Positions 54,024 to 63,570 are shown, numbered from the stretch's first letter. The stretch is 64,000 nt of DNA from Chamaesiphon minutus PCC 6605 (GCF_000317145.1 NC_019697.1:1550001-1614000), one strand, 5' to 3'. Made by a program: numbers and translations. Notes: generated by a model from the sequence alone, not told the origin.

Positions 54024-55507
54024 CATTAGTGACAAGTTAAGAAGCGATCGCACTTGTCAAGCGGGCTTGAGGCGATGAGTCGAAGAAAAAATTGTCTGTT
54101 CGACTCATAGAATCAGGAAAAGGTGCAATAATTAACTTAACATTAGGTTTACGAACAGTTTTAACAATACCTAAATCTTGATTCTCTGGGGCAGCAAAAT
54201 AGGTGACTGGATTGGCAGCTAAACCTTTATGATGAGCTACATGAAAATGATAAAGACCTCGATAAATCATCTCTAAAGAAATGCGGTCGAATGGGAGAGA
54301 TAATTCATCAGCTACAGCATCACCTAAATCGACTAGAACTGCATAAAACAGCCAAGTCCCCCACATCTGTAATTTAATTCCATTAACTGAACCAGTCCAT
54401 AAATAACTCAACCCGAGCAATCGTTTAACAGTATTAAAAGCCTCTTCAATTCGCCACCGTCTTCCGTACAAATCGGCGACTACATAGGGAGGAAGATTCA
54501 ATGGGTCGAGTACACTAGTTAGATAAGAATACCAGACTTTACCCACTTTAATTTCGACTAATCTTACAGTTATATATGGAGTCTTTTTGGTGCCAGACCC
54601 CATCCGCACTATTCGGTCACGGATACTATAACTATTGCTAAATACTCGTTCTATCTGTAGCGATGCACCTTTTTTTAATCGAGTAATAAAATGAATATCT
54701 CTGTTAATTAATTCTTGCCAAAATTGGAAATGATAGAAGCCTCGATCCAAGAGCAATAAAGTGCCCGATGTTACTAAATTCAGGATATCTTTCTCAAAAT
54801 TAACATCTGAAGCTTTGGGATTTTCTCTAAACCAGATTTCAATCGGCAATCTCGTCACCAAATCTATGACTACTCCCATTTTTCCCGCTAGTTGTCCGAT
54901 TGGCACATCAGATAAGCTATCTAATTTCTTGAATATCGCTTCCAATGTGGAGCCATCACATGCCCAAATCCGCTCAAATTTTGCTTGAGCAAATTCAATG
55001 CTTTGTGGCAACAATCGCTGTTTTCTCTGGTGCCACTTCACTCTAAATTCTGGCAGTAATTCCTTAAACACTCTCTCAAATAACTCAGATGGAAAGGTCA
55101 GAAATCTTTGTGCAATCGCCTGTTGACTTACTTGTGTTGGCTCACACCACAAAAATCCTTCTCGCCCTAACATTCGGCTTAGTTCTCTGACTCCTGGCAC
55201 ATTCCGCCACAGTAGCGTCAGCACTGCTGCCATCATCAAGGGTAAATTTAACAGCCGATTTCTCAGCCCTAATTGTCGGTAGTAATGACTTTGATTGAAA
55301 ATTGCTGGTGTCAATAAAGCCTCTACTTGAGCGGCGATGATCTCATCTTCCACACCTGGTTGGTGGTTCTTTTTGGCGTGGTCGCGGTTACTTCTTCGGC
55401 GGCTGGTCATCAGGCCTCTATTCCCTCAAACTCTTGACTAGAAACAGTTTGGCATCTTTTTATTACCCTTTTGACAAATCTCTGATTTTCTTAACTTGTC
55501 ACGAATG
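54024..55507 (-). mobile_element. IS4-family insertion sequence, copy 3 (1,484 bp)
   Basis: Full element with both terminal repeats, but no target duplication: left flank GTCGGTGAC, right flank CCCCATAGC. Both other copies have perfect 9-bp duplicates, so this copy's flanks have been rearranged, most simply by recombination between two copies with loss of the DNA between them. Genes on both sides are truncated. Confidence 0.95.
54037..55410 (-). CDS. IS4-family DDE transposase
   Basis: 457 residues, identical in protein to the copy at 3502. DNA differences to that copy are few (for example CTCGTTCT for CTCGCTCT, and TTACCCTTTT for TTACCTTTTT near the right end). Intact triad Asp152, Asp222, Glu322. 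Confidence 0.96.
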   Translation of the reverse strand: MTSRRRSNRDHAKKNHQPGVEDEIIAAQVEALLTPAIFNQSHYYRQLGLRNRLLNLPLMMAAVLTLLWRNVPGVRELSRMLGREGFLWCEPTQVSQQAIAQRFLTFPSELFERVFKELLPEFRVKWHQRKQRLLPQSIEFAQAKFERIWACDGSTLEAIFKKLDSLSDVPIGQLAGKMGVVIDLVTRLPIEIWFRENPKASDVNFEKDILNLVTSGTLLLLDRGFYHFQFWQELINRDIHFITRLKKGASLQIERVFSNSYSIRDRIVRMGSGTKKTPYITVRLVEIKVGKVWYSYLTSVLDPLNLPPYVVADLYGRRWRIEEAFNTVKRLLGLSYLWTGSVNGIKLQMWGTWLFYAVLVDLGDAVADELSLPFDRISLEMIYRGLYHFHVAHHKGLAANPVTYFAAPENQDLGIVKTVRKPNVKLIIAPFPDSMSRTDNFFFDSSPQARLTSAIAS

Positions 55508-55726
55508 CCCCATAGCCGCCATTCGCTTGGTAATCCCATCAGATGGTGGAATGCGATTTTTAGTGACACTTGCCAATTCTGGAACAACCTGACCCATTAA
55601 AATCCCAAAATCGACTGCCAGACACTCCGCTAAGTTGACAGTTTCAATTGCGCCGGAATTAAGTCGATCTAAAACATCAATTGGCACATCAATCGGCTTG
55701 AGCGATCCTTTTCTAGTTACCATCAT
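55508..55726 (-). pseudogene. N-terminal fragment of a truncated gene, unknown
   Basis: 73 codons from ATG 55726 to the IS edge: MMVTRKGSLKPIDVPIDVL, then NSGAIETVNLAECLAVDFG, GITKRMAAMGH. The regular, protein-like pattern suggests a real gene that lost its 3' part at the IS junction. No family assigned. Confidence 0.6.
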
Positions 55727-55885
55727 CTAAACGTAGTTATCTCGATCGTACTTTTGATAGGTTTGATTACGGTTAAAGGCTTGTATAGAATTCGATAACA
55801 TATTGACAAAATCCTTGGTATATACGAATAGTGGAAAACAACAAATTGACCGATCTCTACACAGGAGTAAGTCATACCTACCAAA

Positions 55886-56257
55886 TCAACATTCCGGAAC
55901 TCGATCTGGAAAAGATATCTCCAACACGACACAACCAAGATCGGTTTTGAATGGCCCATGAATCTCGCCAGGTGGTCTACTGGCGTAATGACCAGTCTCT
56001 AGCCACAGATCGAAGGCTAGATCGTAAAGACGACCGCTAATGATGAAAATCTCTTCAGGATAGTTGTGACTTTTTGCACCGAAACTAGTCGTATCAGCAC
56101 CAGGATAAAACCGAGTTAAGCGGGTGTATTCACCAGTTTCGACATCTATGCTGAGAGTCAGTTCTTCGACCATTTCTTCAAGCCCGGCTATCGATTTCCA
56201 CAGGCTTTGATTTGCTCGATCCAATGGGTTCCAATACTCGATCGTCGATTTTGGCAT
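55886..56257 (-). CDS. Cupin-domain protein
   Basis: 123 residues with a cupin barrel pattern: TRFYPGADTTSFGAKSHNYPEEIFIISGRLYD (His and Glu of the first cupin motif) and the second motif HYASRPPGEIHGPFKTDLGC. Such small cupins bind a metal ion and often act as sensors or enzymes. Substrate unknown. Ends at EISFPDRVPEC. Upstream spacer is short. Confidence 0.8.
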   Translation of the reverse strand: MPKSTIEYWNPLDRANQSLWKSIAGLEEMVEELTLSIDVETGEYTRLTRFYPGADTTSFGAKSHNYPEEIFIISGRLYDLAFDLWLETGHYASRPPGEIHGPFKTDLGCVVLEISFPDRVPEC

Positions 56258-56428
56258 ATTACCTCATTTTAAGATTGCTGTGGCGGAATCTCACTGGTGT
56301 GACCTGCGATAATTTGAATCGAGTCACTAGTAGAGATCGCCTAAACACGGGTAAATCGAATATTTTGTTCGACTGGAGTAACTTCATAGCTACCTAATAT
56401 GTGCATCAAATTTGAGCTTGCGTAACCA

Positions 56429-56929
56429 TCATAATTTGCTCCCATTGTCGATCGCACAGCCATCGTCACAAAACCCTCTATCTTTGAGCAGTTGCTGACG
56501 CTGGGCAACGATCGTTTGCAGATTAGCGCGCCCAGTTAGCAGCAGGCGGTAATCAGCCCAAACACCATAAAGTATATCTGCCACTCTGCCGATAACAGGC
56601 AATTTAGTCACCGCATAAATCCAACCGATACCCAAAATATCATAGATTTGGCGAAATACTTCTACATCTCGAACGATCTCTCCATTCGGCAACACCGCAT
56701 GAATGCGTCCCATCGCCGTCTCAAAGTCGATATTAGCGTTGTCAGCCGGATCGTAATCTTCGGCAGCGATATCAACAAATTTTATCAGCCCGCAATCGCC
56801 ATCTTTGCGCTTTAAAAAGTTGACTTCTCTCACACATAGCGGGCAAGCACCATCAAACAGTAGTTTGATTTTCCATGTCGATCCAGCAGTTTGTTGTTCC
56901 GAAATGGTGTTTTCTTGAAGAGGTAGCAT
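56429..56929 (-). CDS. DCC-family thiol-disulfide oxidoreductase (DUF393)
   Basis: 166 residues. The family motif is clear: LLFDGACPLCVREVNFLKRKD (DxxCPxC). A GIGWIYAVTKLPVIGRVADILYG segment follows near 115-135. The family is predicted to have thioredoxin-like redox activity. It is 43 bp upstream (in gene order, after) of topA on the same strand. Confidence 0.88.
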   Translation of the reverse strand: MLPLQENTISEQQTAGSTWKIKLLFDGACPLCVREVNFLKRKDGDCGLIKFVDIAAEDYDPADNANIDFETAMGRIHAVLPNGEIVRDVEVFRQIYDILGIGWIYAVTKLPVIGRVADILYGVWADYRLLLTGRANLQTIVAQRQQLLKDRGFCDDGCAIDNGSKL

Positions 56930-56972
56930 TTTACTTTTAGTTGCGTGTTTGATTTGAGGAATTGAGATCGAA

Positions 56973-59150
56973 CTATTGTGCTTTTACCTGGCTCGATTTA
57001 GCCGCATCCGCGCCGAGATTACCCAATTTTGGACTCCACCATTGCCCCTGGTTCCCTCGAAAATAGGCGATATCTTTGTGTTTTGGTCTAGTTCGAGCTG
57101 CTGCATCCGAACATCGCAGCATCGACTTGGCTTGTCCATCCTTAGTATAATTGTATTCTTCCAGCGGCTTCTGGCAAACTGGACAAGGATGTTCGGTTAA
57201 CTTTGGCGGAGATGACTGCTCGGTTTTCGGCTGTGGGAGTTGCCATTCACTCGTTCGCTCCGACCAAAACATCACCAACCCTTTACCCTCAGCATCTTTG
57301 CAGCCATCCTCACACTTGAGGAAATACCCCTTCTTTACCTTCTTAGTAGGTACTTTGGACATTGGTTTACTGCAAGTCGGACATTTCGAGCGCGATTTTT
57401 CCAGTTCCTTACCTTGGAACGACCCATAGTCCTGCTCCGGTAGATTCTTGGTAGCCTTGCTTAATGCTGGCGCAAAATAACTTCGGTTCCACTCAATCAG
57501 GTAACTTTGCCATTCCTGCTGACCCTTGGAGATTGCATCGAGTTGAGTTTCCATCCCAGCAGTAAATTCCGATTGAATCAACTCTGGCAAAGCTTGTATG
57601 AGAAAATCATCTACTTGCAAACCAACAGTCGTCGGTTGCACTTTACTCTTCACCAGCTCGACATAATTACGTTGCTTGAGGGTGGCAATAGTCGGTGCGT
57701 AAGTCGAAGGACGACCGATCCCTCGCCGTTCCATCAGTTGGACGAGTTTTGGCTCACTGTAGCGTGGTGGTGGTTGGGTTTGTTTCTGCTCGTGACTGAC
57801 ATTAGCTGCGGTGAGTGGTTGTTTGGGTTGTACGCTAGGTAGCACGGCATCACCGCTAATATCCTTCCAATATTTAGCATAGCCCGCAAATTCCAGCATC
57901 TGCCCTCTGGCTTGCCATTGAATCTCACCAGATTGAGTGACGATCGTGGTTTTGCGAATCTGAGCAGGTTTGCATTGAGAAGCGATCGATCGCATCCAAA
58001 TCATTACGTACAGCGCAAATTCATCCGCTGAAAGCTGTTGTTTGAGTTCGCTTGATGCTTTGGTAATATCCGTCGGTCTGACCGCTTCGTGGGCTTCCTG
58101 AGCATCTTTAGAACTGCGCTGTTTGGCGACTTTCGTAGGTACATTATCTCGATCGTGAGCGAGTAGCCATTCCCGTGCCGCTGTACAAAAATCCTGACTG
58201 AGTTCGACAGAATCAGTCCGCATGTAAGTAATTAACCCCGCCTCATACAGCTTCTGGGCGACGGACATCGTATGTTCAGGGCTGAACTTCAAGCGCGCTC
58301 CTGCGGCTTGTTGGAGCGAGGATGTGATAAATGGGGCGGGTGGTTTTTTAGGCGCGAGTTTACCTTCGATTGTGGAGACTTGATGCGAGTTGGCTTTACC
58401 AATTGCCACCAACCTGTCAGCTTCCGCTTGACTTAATACGCGCGTCGATTCGGCGACTTTTTCTGTCGCTCCCGCATCGTCGCTGGTTTCTTCGTCTGCT
58501 ACTGGCGAAACAGTTTGAGCCGTGCCGTTATAGAATGCGCGGAAACCTTCAGCATAGTCTACAAATACCGACCAATAATCTTGGGGTTTGAAGGCTTGAA
58601 TTTCCCGCTCTCGTTGGCAGACTAGATGCAGGGTGGCAGATTGCACCCTCCCGACGCTTTTTGCACCGTTATTGAGTCGCCAGATGAGGGGCGATCCTTT
58701 GTAGCCTACCAATTTGTCCAGACAATCGCGACACCTACCCGCCTCTACTAGAGCCATATCGAGCGATCGCGGACTGGCAATTGCTTTTTTGACAGCGGAT
58801 TCGGTAATCTCTTGATAGACCACCCGCTGGGGCTGTTTGAGCTTCAATACCTGGGCGATATGCCAGCCAATTACTTCACCTTCCCGATCTGGATCTGAGG
58901 CGATGAAGACTCGATCTGCTTGCTTTGCTGCGGCAATTAGTCCGGCTATTGTTTGTTTGGCTCTGTCGTCGCGGGGGATGTAGCGGCAATCGATTGTCTC
59001 TGCACCCAGATCGAAGCCTAACGCACCGTCCCCATCGTTGGCGAGTTGGCGAATATGCCCGATTGAAGCCTTGACATCCCAATCCGATCCGAGGATGCTT
59101 TTGAGCTTTTTAATTTTGCCAGCAGATTCAACGATGAGCAGATTTCGCAT
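56973..59150 (-). CDS. topA: DNA topoisomerase I (type IA)
   Basis: 725 residues. Toprim at the start (LLIVESAGKIKKLKSIL) with the acidic triad in FIASDPDREGEVIGWHIA (about 82-98), nucleophile Tyr309 in GLITYMRTDSVE, and zinc-binding C-terminal tails: CPTCSKPM...CEDGC (about 610-640) and CPVCQKPLEE...C (about 680). It relaxes negative supercoils. The block EAGRCRDCLDKLVGYKGSPLIWRL differs from the common QARRVLDRLVGY form; this is an odd variant. It is probably chromosomal housekeeping, or a paralog; not decidable here. Confidence 0.95.
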   Translation of the reverse strand: MRNLLIVESAGKIKKLKSILGSDWDVKASIGHIRQLANDGDGALGFDLGAETIDCRYIPRDDRAKQTIAGLIAAAKQADRVFIASDPDREGEVIGWHIAQVLKLKQPQRVVYQEITESAVKKAIASPRSLDMALVEAGRCRDCLDKLVGYKGSPLIWRLNNGAKSVGRVQSATLHLVCQREREIQAFKPQDYWSVFVDYAEGFRAFYNGTAQTVSPVADEETSDDAGATEKVAESTRVLSQAEADRLVAIGKANSHQVSTIEGKLAPKKPPAPFITSSLQQAAGARLKFSPEHTMSVAQKLYEAGLITYMRTDSVELSQDFCTAAREWLLAHDRDNVPTKVAKQRSSKDAQEAHEAVRPTDITKASSELKQQLSADEFALYVMIWMRSIASQCKPAQIRKTTIVTQSGEIQWQARGQMLEFAGYAKYWKDISGDAVLPSVQPKQPLTAANVSHEQKQTQPPPRYSEPKLVQLMERRGIGRPSTYAPTIATLKQRNYVELVKSKVQPTTVGLQVDDFLIQALPELIQSEFTAGMETQLDAISKGQQEWQSYLIEWNRSYFAPALSKATKNLPEQDYGSFQGKELEKSRSKCPTCSKPMSKVPTKKVKKGYFLKCEDGCKDAEGKGLVMFWSERTSEWQLPQPKTEQSSPPKLTEHPCPVCQKPLEEYNYTKDGQAKSMLRCSDAAARTRPKHKDIAYFRGNQGQWWSPKLGNLGADAAKSSQVKAQ

Positions 59151-59263
59151 AAATATCGATACTTTTGAGATTATTAGTTAACTCAGATGCTGCCGATCTC
59201 AAGTTATCCAGATTTCTTGCAGTTGGGGGAGTCGAAACCTCAATAGTTACTCGGACATTCATA

Positions 59264-61069
59264 TTAGCTCACTCCCATTTGTTTCATAGCTTTCCACAGA
59301 TTAATTCGGCGTTTATGCGCCACTTTCCATTGCGCCAAAAGATTTTCATAATCCTGTGGTGATAGTTCCTTCAACGCAACCATCCACTGAGCATGTGTGG
59401 TGTACTTACCATTCTGAACTGACTCCGGTTTAGGTACAAATTGGTGAAGATTTACTTGCCAATAATTCATCACCAGATCGAACAAACGATCGGGTGCAGA
59501 TGCTTTTAGATACTCCCGTCGAGATTCATCACTTTGACTAGAGAATTCTTGAGGGCGAATCACCACTCGATCGAATTGAGGATAACCAGATTCTCCTTGG
59601 TGATAGATCTCCGTCAAATCTTTAGTCAATAATCGCAATCGATCGTAATTCTCGCCTAATTGACTTCGATCTCCAGGTAGACGATCGAGCCATTGAGTTA
59701 TTTGCTCCTGAAACCAACTTACACCTTTTTGACGATCGTCAACACTCTCAATCAACCAACAAAGCCACCAGCTATCGACTTTTTGCCAGCTATAAGATTT
59801 CGTGCGACGAACGACATAATCTCGCCAGGATGTAAACAAAGCTTGACGAGTAACTTCAGATACAGGGACTTCAACAAAGGCGGCAAACATCCTCGACCAA
59901 TTAAACCATCGATCGATCCCTATTTGTTGGATCTCCAGTGCATTCGCTCTTTCAATTTGATTCAATCCCTGTGCAGTTTGCTGATAATAGCGCAGCAATG
60001 TATTGATATTTGCTGAATTGCCATCATAATATAAACCTGAAATAGCTACCAACATCGAAGTTTCCGGTGTCCAGGATATATCGCTGCGAGTGGGCTTTAG
60101 TAATGAATTGATTGTTTCTTCGATCGCCACAAAACTTTCTGGATAATCCCGATCGTTCAATAACTCCTCAATAATCGGCAACCCATTTTGCCACTGTTGA
60201 GGAATCGTTGTTCGTAATTGTTGTAGATAGCGATCTGGTGCATATTGCTCGATTAAATCTAAATAAAACTGCTGCCAGCAAGAATGTATATCTGCTAATA
60301 CACTCTTCCAAAGAGTCGTTTCTTTGTTGGTTGTTAATCCTGCTAAGATAATTTTCCGGTCTGCTTCAGATAACTGAATTAGAAACTCAAAAACCGTATC
60401 ACTATTTAATTGTACTTCCTGAAATTGCTGCTCGTATTCGCGAATACACTCTGTAAACTGAAAAGCATCTTGTCCTTGCTCCCGAATAGTTAACCACTCA
60501 CTTCCCAATATACAACGAGTTAAATGCTGCTCTAAATACAAACCATCGGTAATTTCCATCCAATCTGGAATGCCTGAAACAACATCTGTTTCTGCGTCCA
60601 AAAGTGCTGTGACAAAATCGGGTTCGGGGCTAAATTCATGCTCGAATGCGATCTCGATTAGCGGCTGCATCTTCTGGGCAACGCTCTCTAAATCTTCAAT
60701 AAATGTAGTCTCATCAAAATAAGGTTCTTCCCAATCAGCCTCTCGAACGATATATTTTCCTTCTTCTTCTGAAGCTTCGCCAACGATCTTATCCCACTCT
60801 CGCCAAAGTCCAGCCCAAATCTCAGCCTGTTTCGCCAGAGAGACTGTTCCTATAACAGTAGATTTCGTTGCTGCTTGAGGCGGTGATGGAGCAAGAATTT
60901 GTCTGATTGTTTGTTGGGTATCTGGCAGAAGTTGGGAAATAGCTTGCTCCTCTAATTCAGGAGATAAAGCTTCTAATAGTACATCAATGAATTGAGCAAT
61001 TTCTGATTGAGTTAAAGCCTTGAGTAACTGATTCGATTTACTTAGATCGCCTGGATTTTGTTTTGACAT
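59264..61069 (-). CDS. Large uncharacterised protein
   Basis: 601 residues, mostly predicted helical and rich in Trp, Glu and Gln. No motif I recognise. Notable stretches: KQAEIWAGLWREWDKIVGEA and WSRMFAAFVEVPVSEVTRQALFTSWRDYVVRR. Four Cys-poor, no membrane segments, likely cytoplasmic. It shares direction and spacing with topA and two further unknown genes, but a functional link is unclear. Confidence 0.6.
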   Translation of the reverse strand: MSKQNPGDLSKSNQLLKALTQSEIAQFIDVLLEALSPELEEQAISQLLPDTQQTIRQILAPSPPQAATKSTVIGTVSLAKQAEIWAGLWREWDKIVGEASEEEGKYIVREADWEEPYFDETTFIEDLESVAQKMQPLIEIAFEHEFSPEPDFVTALLDAETDVVSGIPDWMEITDGLYLEQHLTRCILGSEWLTIREQGQDAFQFTECIREYEQQFQEVQLNSDTVFEFLIQLSEADRKIILAGLTTNKETTLWKSVLADIHSCWQQFYLDLIEQYAPDRYLQQLRTTIPQQWQNGLPIIEELLNDRDYPESFVAIEETINSLLKPTRSDISWTPETSMLVAISGLYYDGNSANINTLLRYYQQTAQGLNQIERANALEIQQIGIDRWFNWSRMFAAFVEVPVSEVTRQALFTSWRDYVVRRTKSYSWQKVDSWWLCWLIESVDDRQKGVSWFQEQITQWLDRLPGDRSQLGENYDRLRLLTKDLTEIYHQGESGYPQFDRVVIRPQEFSSQSDESRREYLKASAPDRLFDLVMNYWQVNLHQFVPKPESVQNGKYTTHAQWMVALKELSPQDYENLLAQWKVAHKRRINLWKAMKQMGVS

Positions 61070-61119
61070 CTTGATTTTCCCCTTACCCCCTAATCTGACT
61101 CAATGACATCAATAGATGT

Positions 61120-61881
61120 TTATGTTACTAGCTCCACAATCCAAATCCCCGCTCGACCGCCTTGGTGGCGCGCTTCGCGATCGTAGAAATCAACACTAAA
61201 TTCTACCTCACAACTCAACTGACGGCGAATCGAACAGCCCGTATCTCCCAATAACAACCCTAGCCAGACATCTACCAAACTCAAACCCGACTGCTGCTGT
61301 AACTCCACTAACAACATCGAACCACATTCAGCCATTACCGCTCGAATCCGACTCGCCCACAGCTCGATCTCCTCTCCATGTGCAATCCCCAACACCAAGT
61401 CGGCTACCCGTGCCACCTCCATTTCCTCAGTTACTATCTCATCGCTAATTTCCGCCAAAGCCTCAGTCACCGACAGCTCGCGCACCACCGTCAGATTGTA
61501 TTCCCGCTCGTATTCTGGCAACTCAGGAGCCTCAATAAACTGCTCCAAATCCACCATCATCGACTGTCGTACATAGCAATCGAACGCATCCAGCGGTAAA
61601 ATCGGCTCCCGCTCTGGGTGAAATAGATATTCGATCTGTGAAAGCTGCATTGCCGATCGATCGGCATAAATCTCCCCCAACCTGCGGATTGCCTCCCCCG
61701 CAGCATTGAGCTTTTCTGCTGGAGCCAAGCAGTCAATCGACTCATCCACCTCATCCAGCAGCCCTAAGAAATCAGCCCCAACTGAATTAGTTGTGGCAAG
61801 ATCGAGTCTATCCCAGATGGTGAGCTGGAGATGAGGGGAAGGGGGAAGGGGTAAAGGGGAAAGGGGGTTAGAGATTTGCAT
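61120..61881 (-). CDS. Uncharacterised protein
   Basis: Up to 253 residues; the first about 20 (MQISNPLSPLPLPPSP) come from a heptamer/CCCTTTCCCC repeat, so the true start is probably later. Acidic, helical middle (EKLNAAGEAIRRLGEIYADRS), C-terminal LSLVDVWLGLLLGDTGCS. No family recognised. It precedes the 601-residue gene by 50 bp in transcription order, so the two are likely co-transcribed. Confidence 0.5.
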   Translation of the reverse strand: MQISNPLSPLPLPPSPHLQLTIWDRLDLATTNSVGADFLGLLDEVDESIDCLAPAEKLNAAGEAIRRLGEIYADRSAMQLSQIEYLFHPEREPILPLDAFDCYVRQSMMVDLEQFIEAPELPEYEREYNLTVVRELSVTEALAEISDEIVTEEMEVARVADLVLGIAHGEEIELWASRIRAVMAECGSMLLVELQQQSGLSLVDVWLGLLLGDTGCSIRRQLSCEVEFSVDFYDREARHQGGRAGIWIVELVT

Positions 61882-62031
61882 TTAAAGATTCAATTTGCTT
61901 AAATAGCAATATAAATCTGTTTGACTAATTGTATTCCAGCTTGCCAAACTCTCAAACCCTCAAAACTCTCTATTTTCATCTTTACCCCTTTCCCCTTCCC
62001 CCTTCCCCCTTCCCCTTTACCCTTTACCCTT
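61832..62031. repeat. GGGGAAGGGGGAAGGGGTAAAGG-type short tandem repeats, inverted pair
   Basis: Left arm (61832-61868, GGGGAAGGGGGAAGGGGT) and right arm (about 61981-62031, CCCCTTCCCCCTTCCCC) flank about 110 bp. They are the same repeat family as at 63571-64000 and extend reading frames on both sides. Confidence 0.85.
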
Positions 62032-62526
62032 CAAAAAACACCCTTGAATCGAGCATTGACTAGGATCGATCCGTACCTGAGCAGCAAACTTCTTAAACCC
62101 ATATTCCGTCCCTAACACATCTAAAACCTGGCGTAGATACTCATGCACCTGAGAAGGCAACCACCCCGCACAGTGAACGGGAGCCACCATTGCAATTTTA
62201 GTATTCTGCTCCCAAATCTCCACCCCGATTGCGTGAATTGGTGAATCTTCCCTGTTTTCCCGCCACACATGCAGAATCCCATATTTCACATTGGGAGCGG
62301 AAACTTGATGTTTAGTTTCGATTCGTTTACGCGATCGTTTTTGGTTGATTCGATCGCGATTATTGATGTAAAATCGTCTGGCAGTACAAAGCTTATCATC
62401 CCAACAAGTCGGATGTTTGGCTCTAGCCTCAGCCGGACTCAACGGGGCACATCGCCGACATTTTTCAGGAATCTCTTTCGATCTAGCCACGATCTTGTTT
62501 ATACCTTCTCCTGAGATAGCACACAA
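62017..62526 (-). CDS. Small Cys-rich uncharacterised protein
   Basis: Up to 169 residues from a TTG at 62526; a GTG at 62490 (Val13) lies after an AGGAGAAGG-like site and could be the real start. Cys residues pattern as CRRC...C...C (KCRRCAPLS, TCWDDKLCTARRFY) in a possible zinc-binding knuckle, followed by a basic run (NRDRINQKRSRKR). The C-terminus overlaps the repeat region. No family name recognised. Confidence 0.55.
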   Translation of the reverse strand: MCAISGEGINKIVARSKEIPEKCRRCAPLSPAEARAKHPTCWDDKLCTARRFYINNRDRINQKRSRKRIETKHQVSAPNVKYGILHVWRENREDSPIHAIGVEIWEQNTKIAMVAPVHCAGWLPSQVHEYLRQVLDVLGTEYGFKKFAAQVRIDPSQCSIQGCFLKGKG

Positions 62527-62680
62527 ATTTAATCGACTGCATCTGTCGCATCCCGATCTAATGCCTGAGCTAGAGAAATCAGCATAAAACCTCCAAATAC
62601 TTGTGTAACTTAGTGAATGTGCTCTAATTAGATATCATACTGTGTCCTCCAAATCCTGCTGAGGCTGATTTTTAGGTGTT

Positions 62681-63322
62681 TTAAGTCTCGCCCAACCCTC
62701 GTAACGACTTCAATGCCGATATTGACTGTTTGCGTTCGATTGCTGGTCGAATAAACGGCTTGAGGTAAGCGTCTAAATGTCCTTTGCTTGGGTCATTCAG
62801 TTCGGTCGTTAGTGCTGTCAGATAATTTGCCTTGTGTGTCTGTTTCCACTCGATACTTATTCCCGCTCGATGCGCTAGCTCTGCATGGAGCACCATAATG
62901 GTACGTCCATTGCCATCTAGAAATGGATGTGCATGAGCTAGTAGTCCCATTACTTCTCCAGGTAGTTCGCGCACGAACGGCAAATCTTGACCTCGATCTA
63001 AAGCATATTCGCCAGCACGTCTGACATCTCGTGGGTGGGCAAACATCCGCTCGTAGCCACCCTTAGTAATGTTGAGATCGGGAGCCGTTGCCAATCTGTC
63101 TTCACCAGCCCAAGGGTAAATATCCCCGAACAAGGTCTTATGGATGCTCAGAATATGCTTGTATTCGATAAATTGAATCGTTGCCAAAGTATCAATCGCG
63201 CTGTTGAGATTTTTCTTGAATGACTTTTGTTCGAGAGCCTTAACTGCGGCAACGTCTTTACTACCGTATAAATTCCGCAGGTAGCCTCGCTCCTCAAAGT
63301 CTCGAAACGGGTCGAAGGTCAT
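62681..63322 (-). CDS. Fic-domain protein (Fic/Doc toxin-like AMP-transferase)
   Basis: 213 residues. Canonical Fic motif HPFLDGNGRTIMV at about 131-143 (HxFx(D/E)GNGRxxR-like) and the flap block YPWAGEDRLATAPDLNITKGGYERMF upstream of it. Fic proteins transfer AMP (or other nucleotides) to protein targets such as gyrase or topo IV. No inhibitory alpha-inh motif in the protein itself; the small overlapping partner upstream is the likely antitoxin. Start ATG at 63322 overlaps the partner's stop by one nucleotide. Confidence 0.9.
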   Translation of the reverse strand: MTFDPFRDFEERGYLRNLYGSKDVAAVKALEQKSFKKNLNSAIDTLATIQFIEYKHILSIHKTLFGDIYPWAGEDRLATAPDLNITKGGYERMFAHPRDVRRAGEYALDRGQDLPFVRELPGEVMGLLAHAHPFLDGNGRTIMVLHAELAHRAGISIEWKQTHKANYLTALTTELNDPSKGHLDAYLKPFIRPAIERKQSISALKSLRGLGET

Positions 63323-63570
63323 TATTTTCGCTCGCGCAAGTACTGAAGATGCAGCAATCCGTTGTCTTTGCCCGTAAGAATTCCCGCCCGATCGAGTTCC
63401 AACAATAGCAGCTCTATCTCATCTAATTCGACCTCCGCATCAGAAAGTCGTGAGTATGTATCTGCTAACTCATCAAGTTGTGTTTTCTGGTAGGTAATGT
63501 CATGTTGTGCTGCCAGCAGCTCTATCTGCTGTTGAGCTGTTAAGTCAGCGATCGTGCGAACTGTAGTCAT
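63322..63570 (-). CDS. Small helical partner of Fic (putative antitoxin)
   Basis: 82 residues, ATG at 63570, with charged helices (DELADTYSRLSDAEVELDEIELLLLELDRAG). A longer frame starting upstream is a repeat artefact. Its TAA stop overlaps the Fic ATG (TAATG), the usual arrangement for a translationally coupled antitoxin. The canonical inhibitory motif (S/T)xxxE(G/N) is not evident, so the mechanism is uncertain. Confidence 0.7.
   Translation of the reverse strand: MTTVRTIADLTAQQQIELLAAQHDITYQKTQLDELADTYSRLSDAEVELDEIELLLLELDRAGILTGKDNGLLHLQYLRERK

Noticed and set aside
55723-55959. 78-codon minus-strand frame beside the cupin gene
   Set aside because: It overlaps the cupin gene's end in another frame and lacks conserved features.
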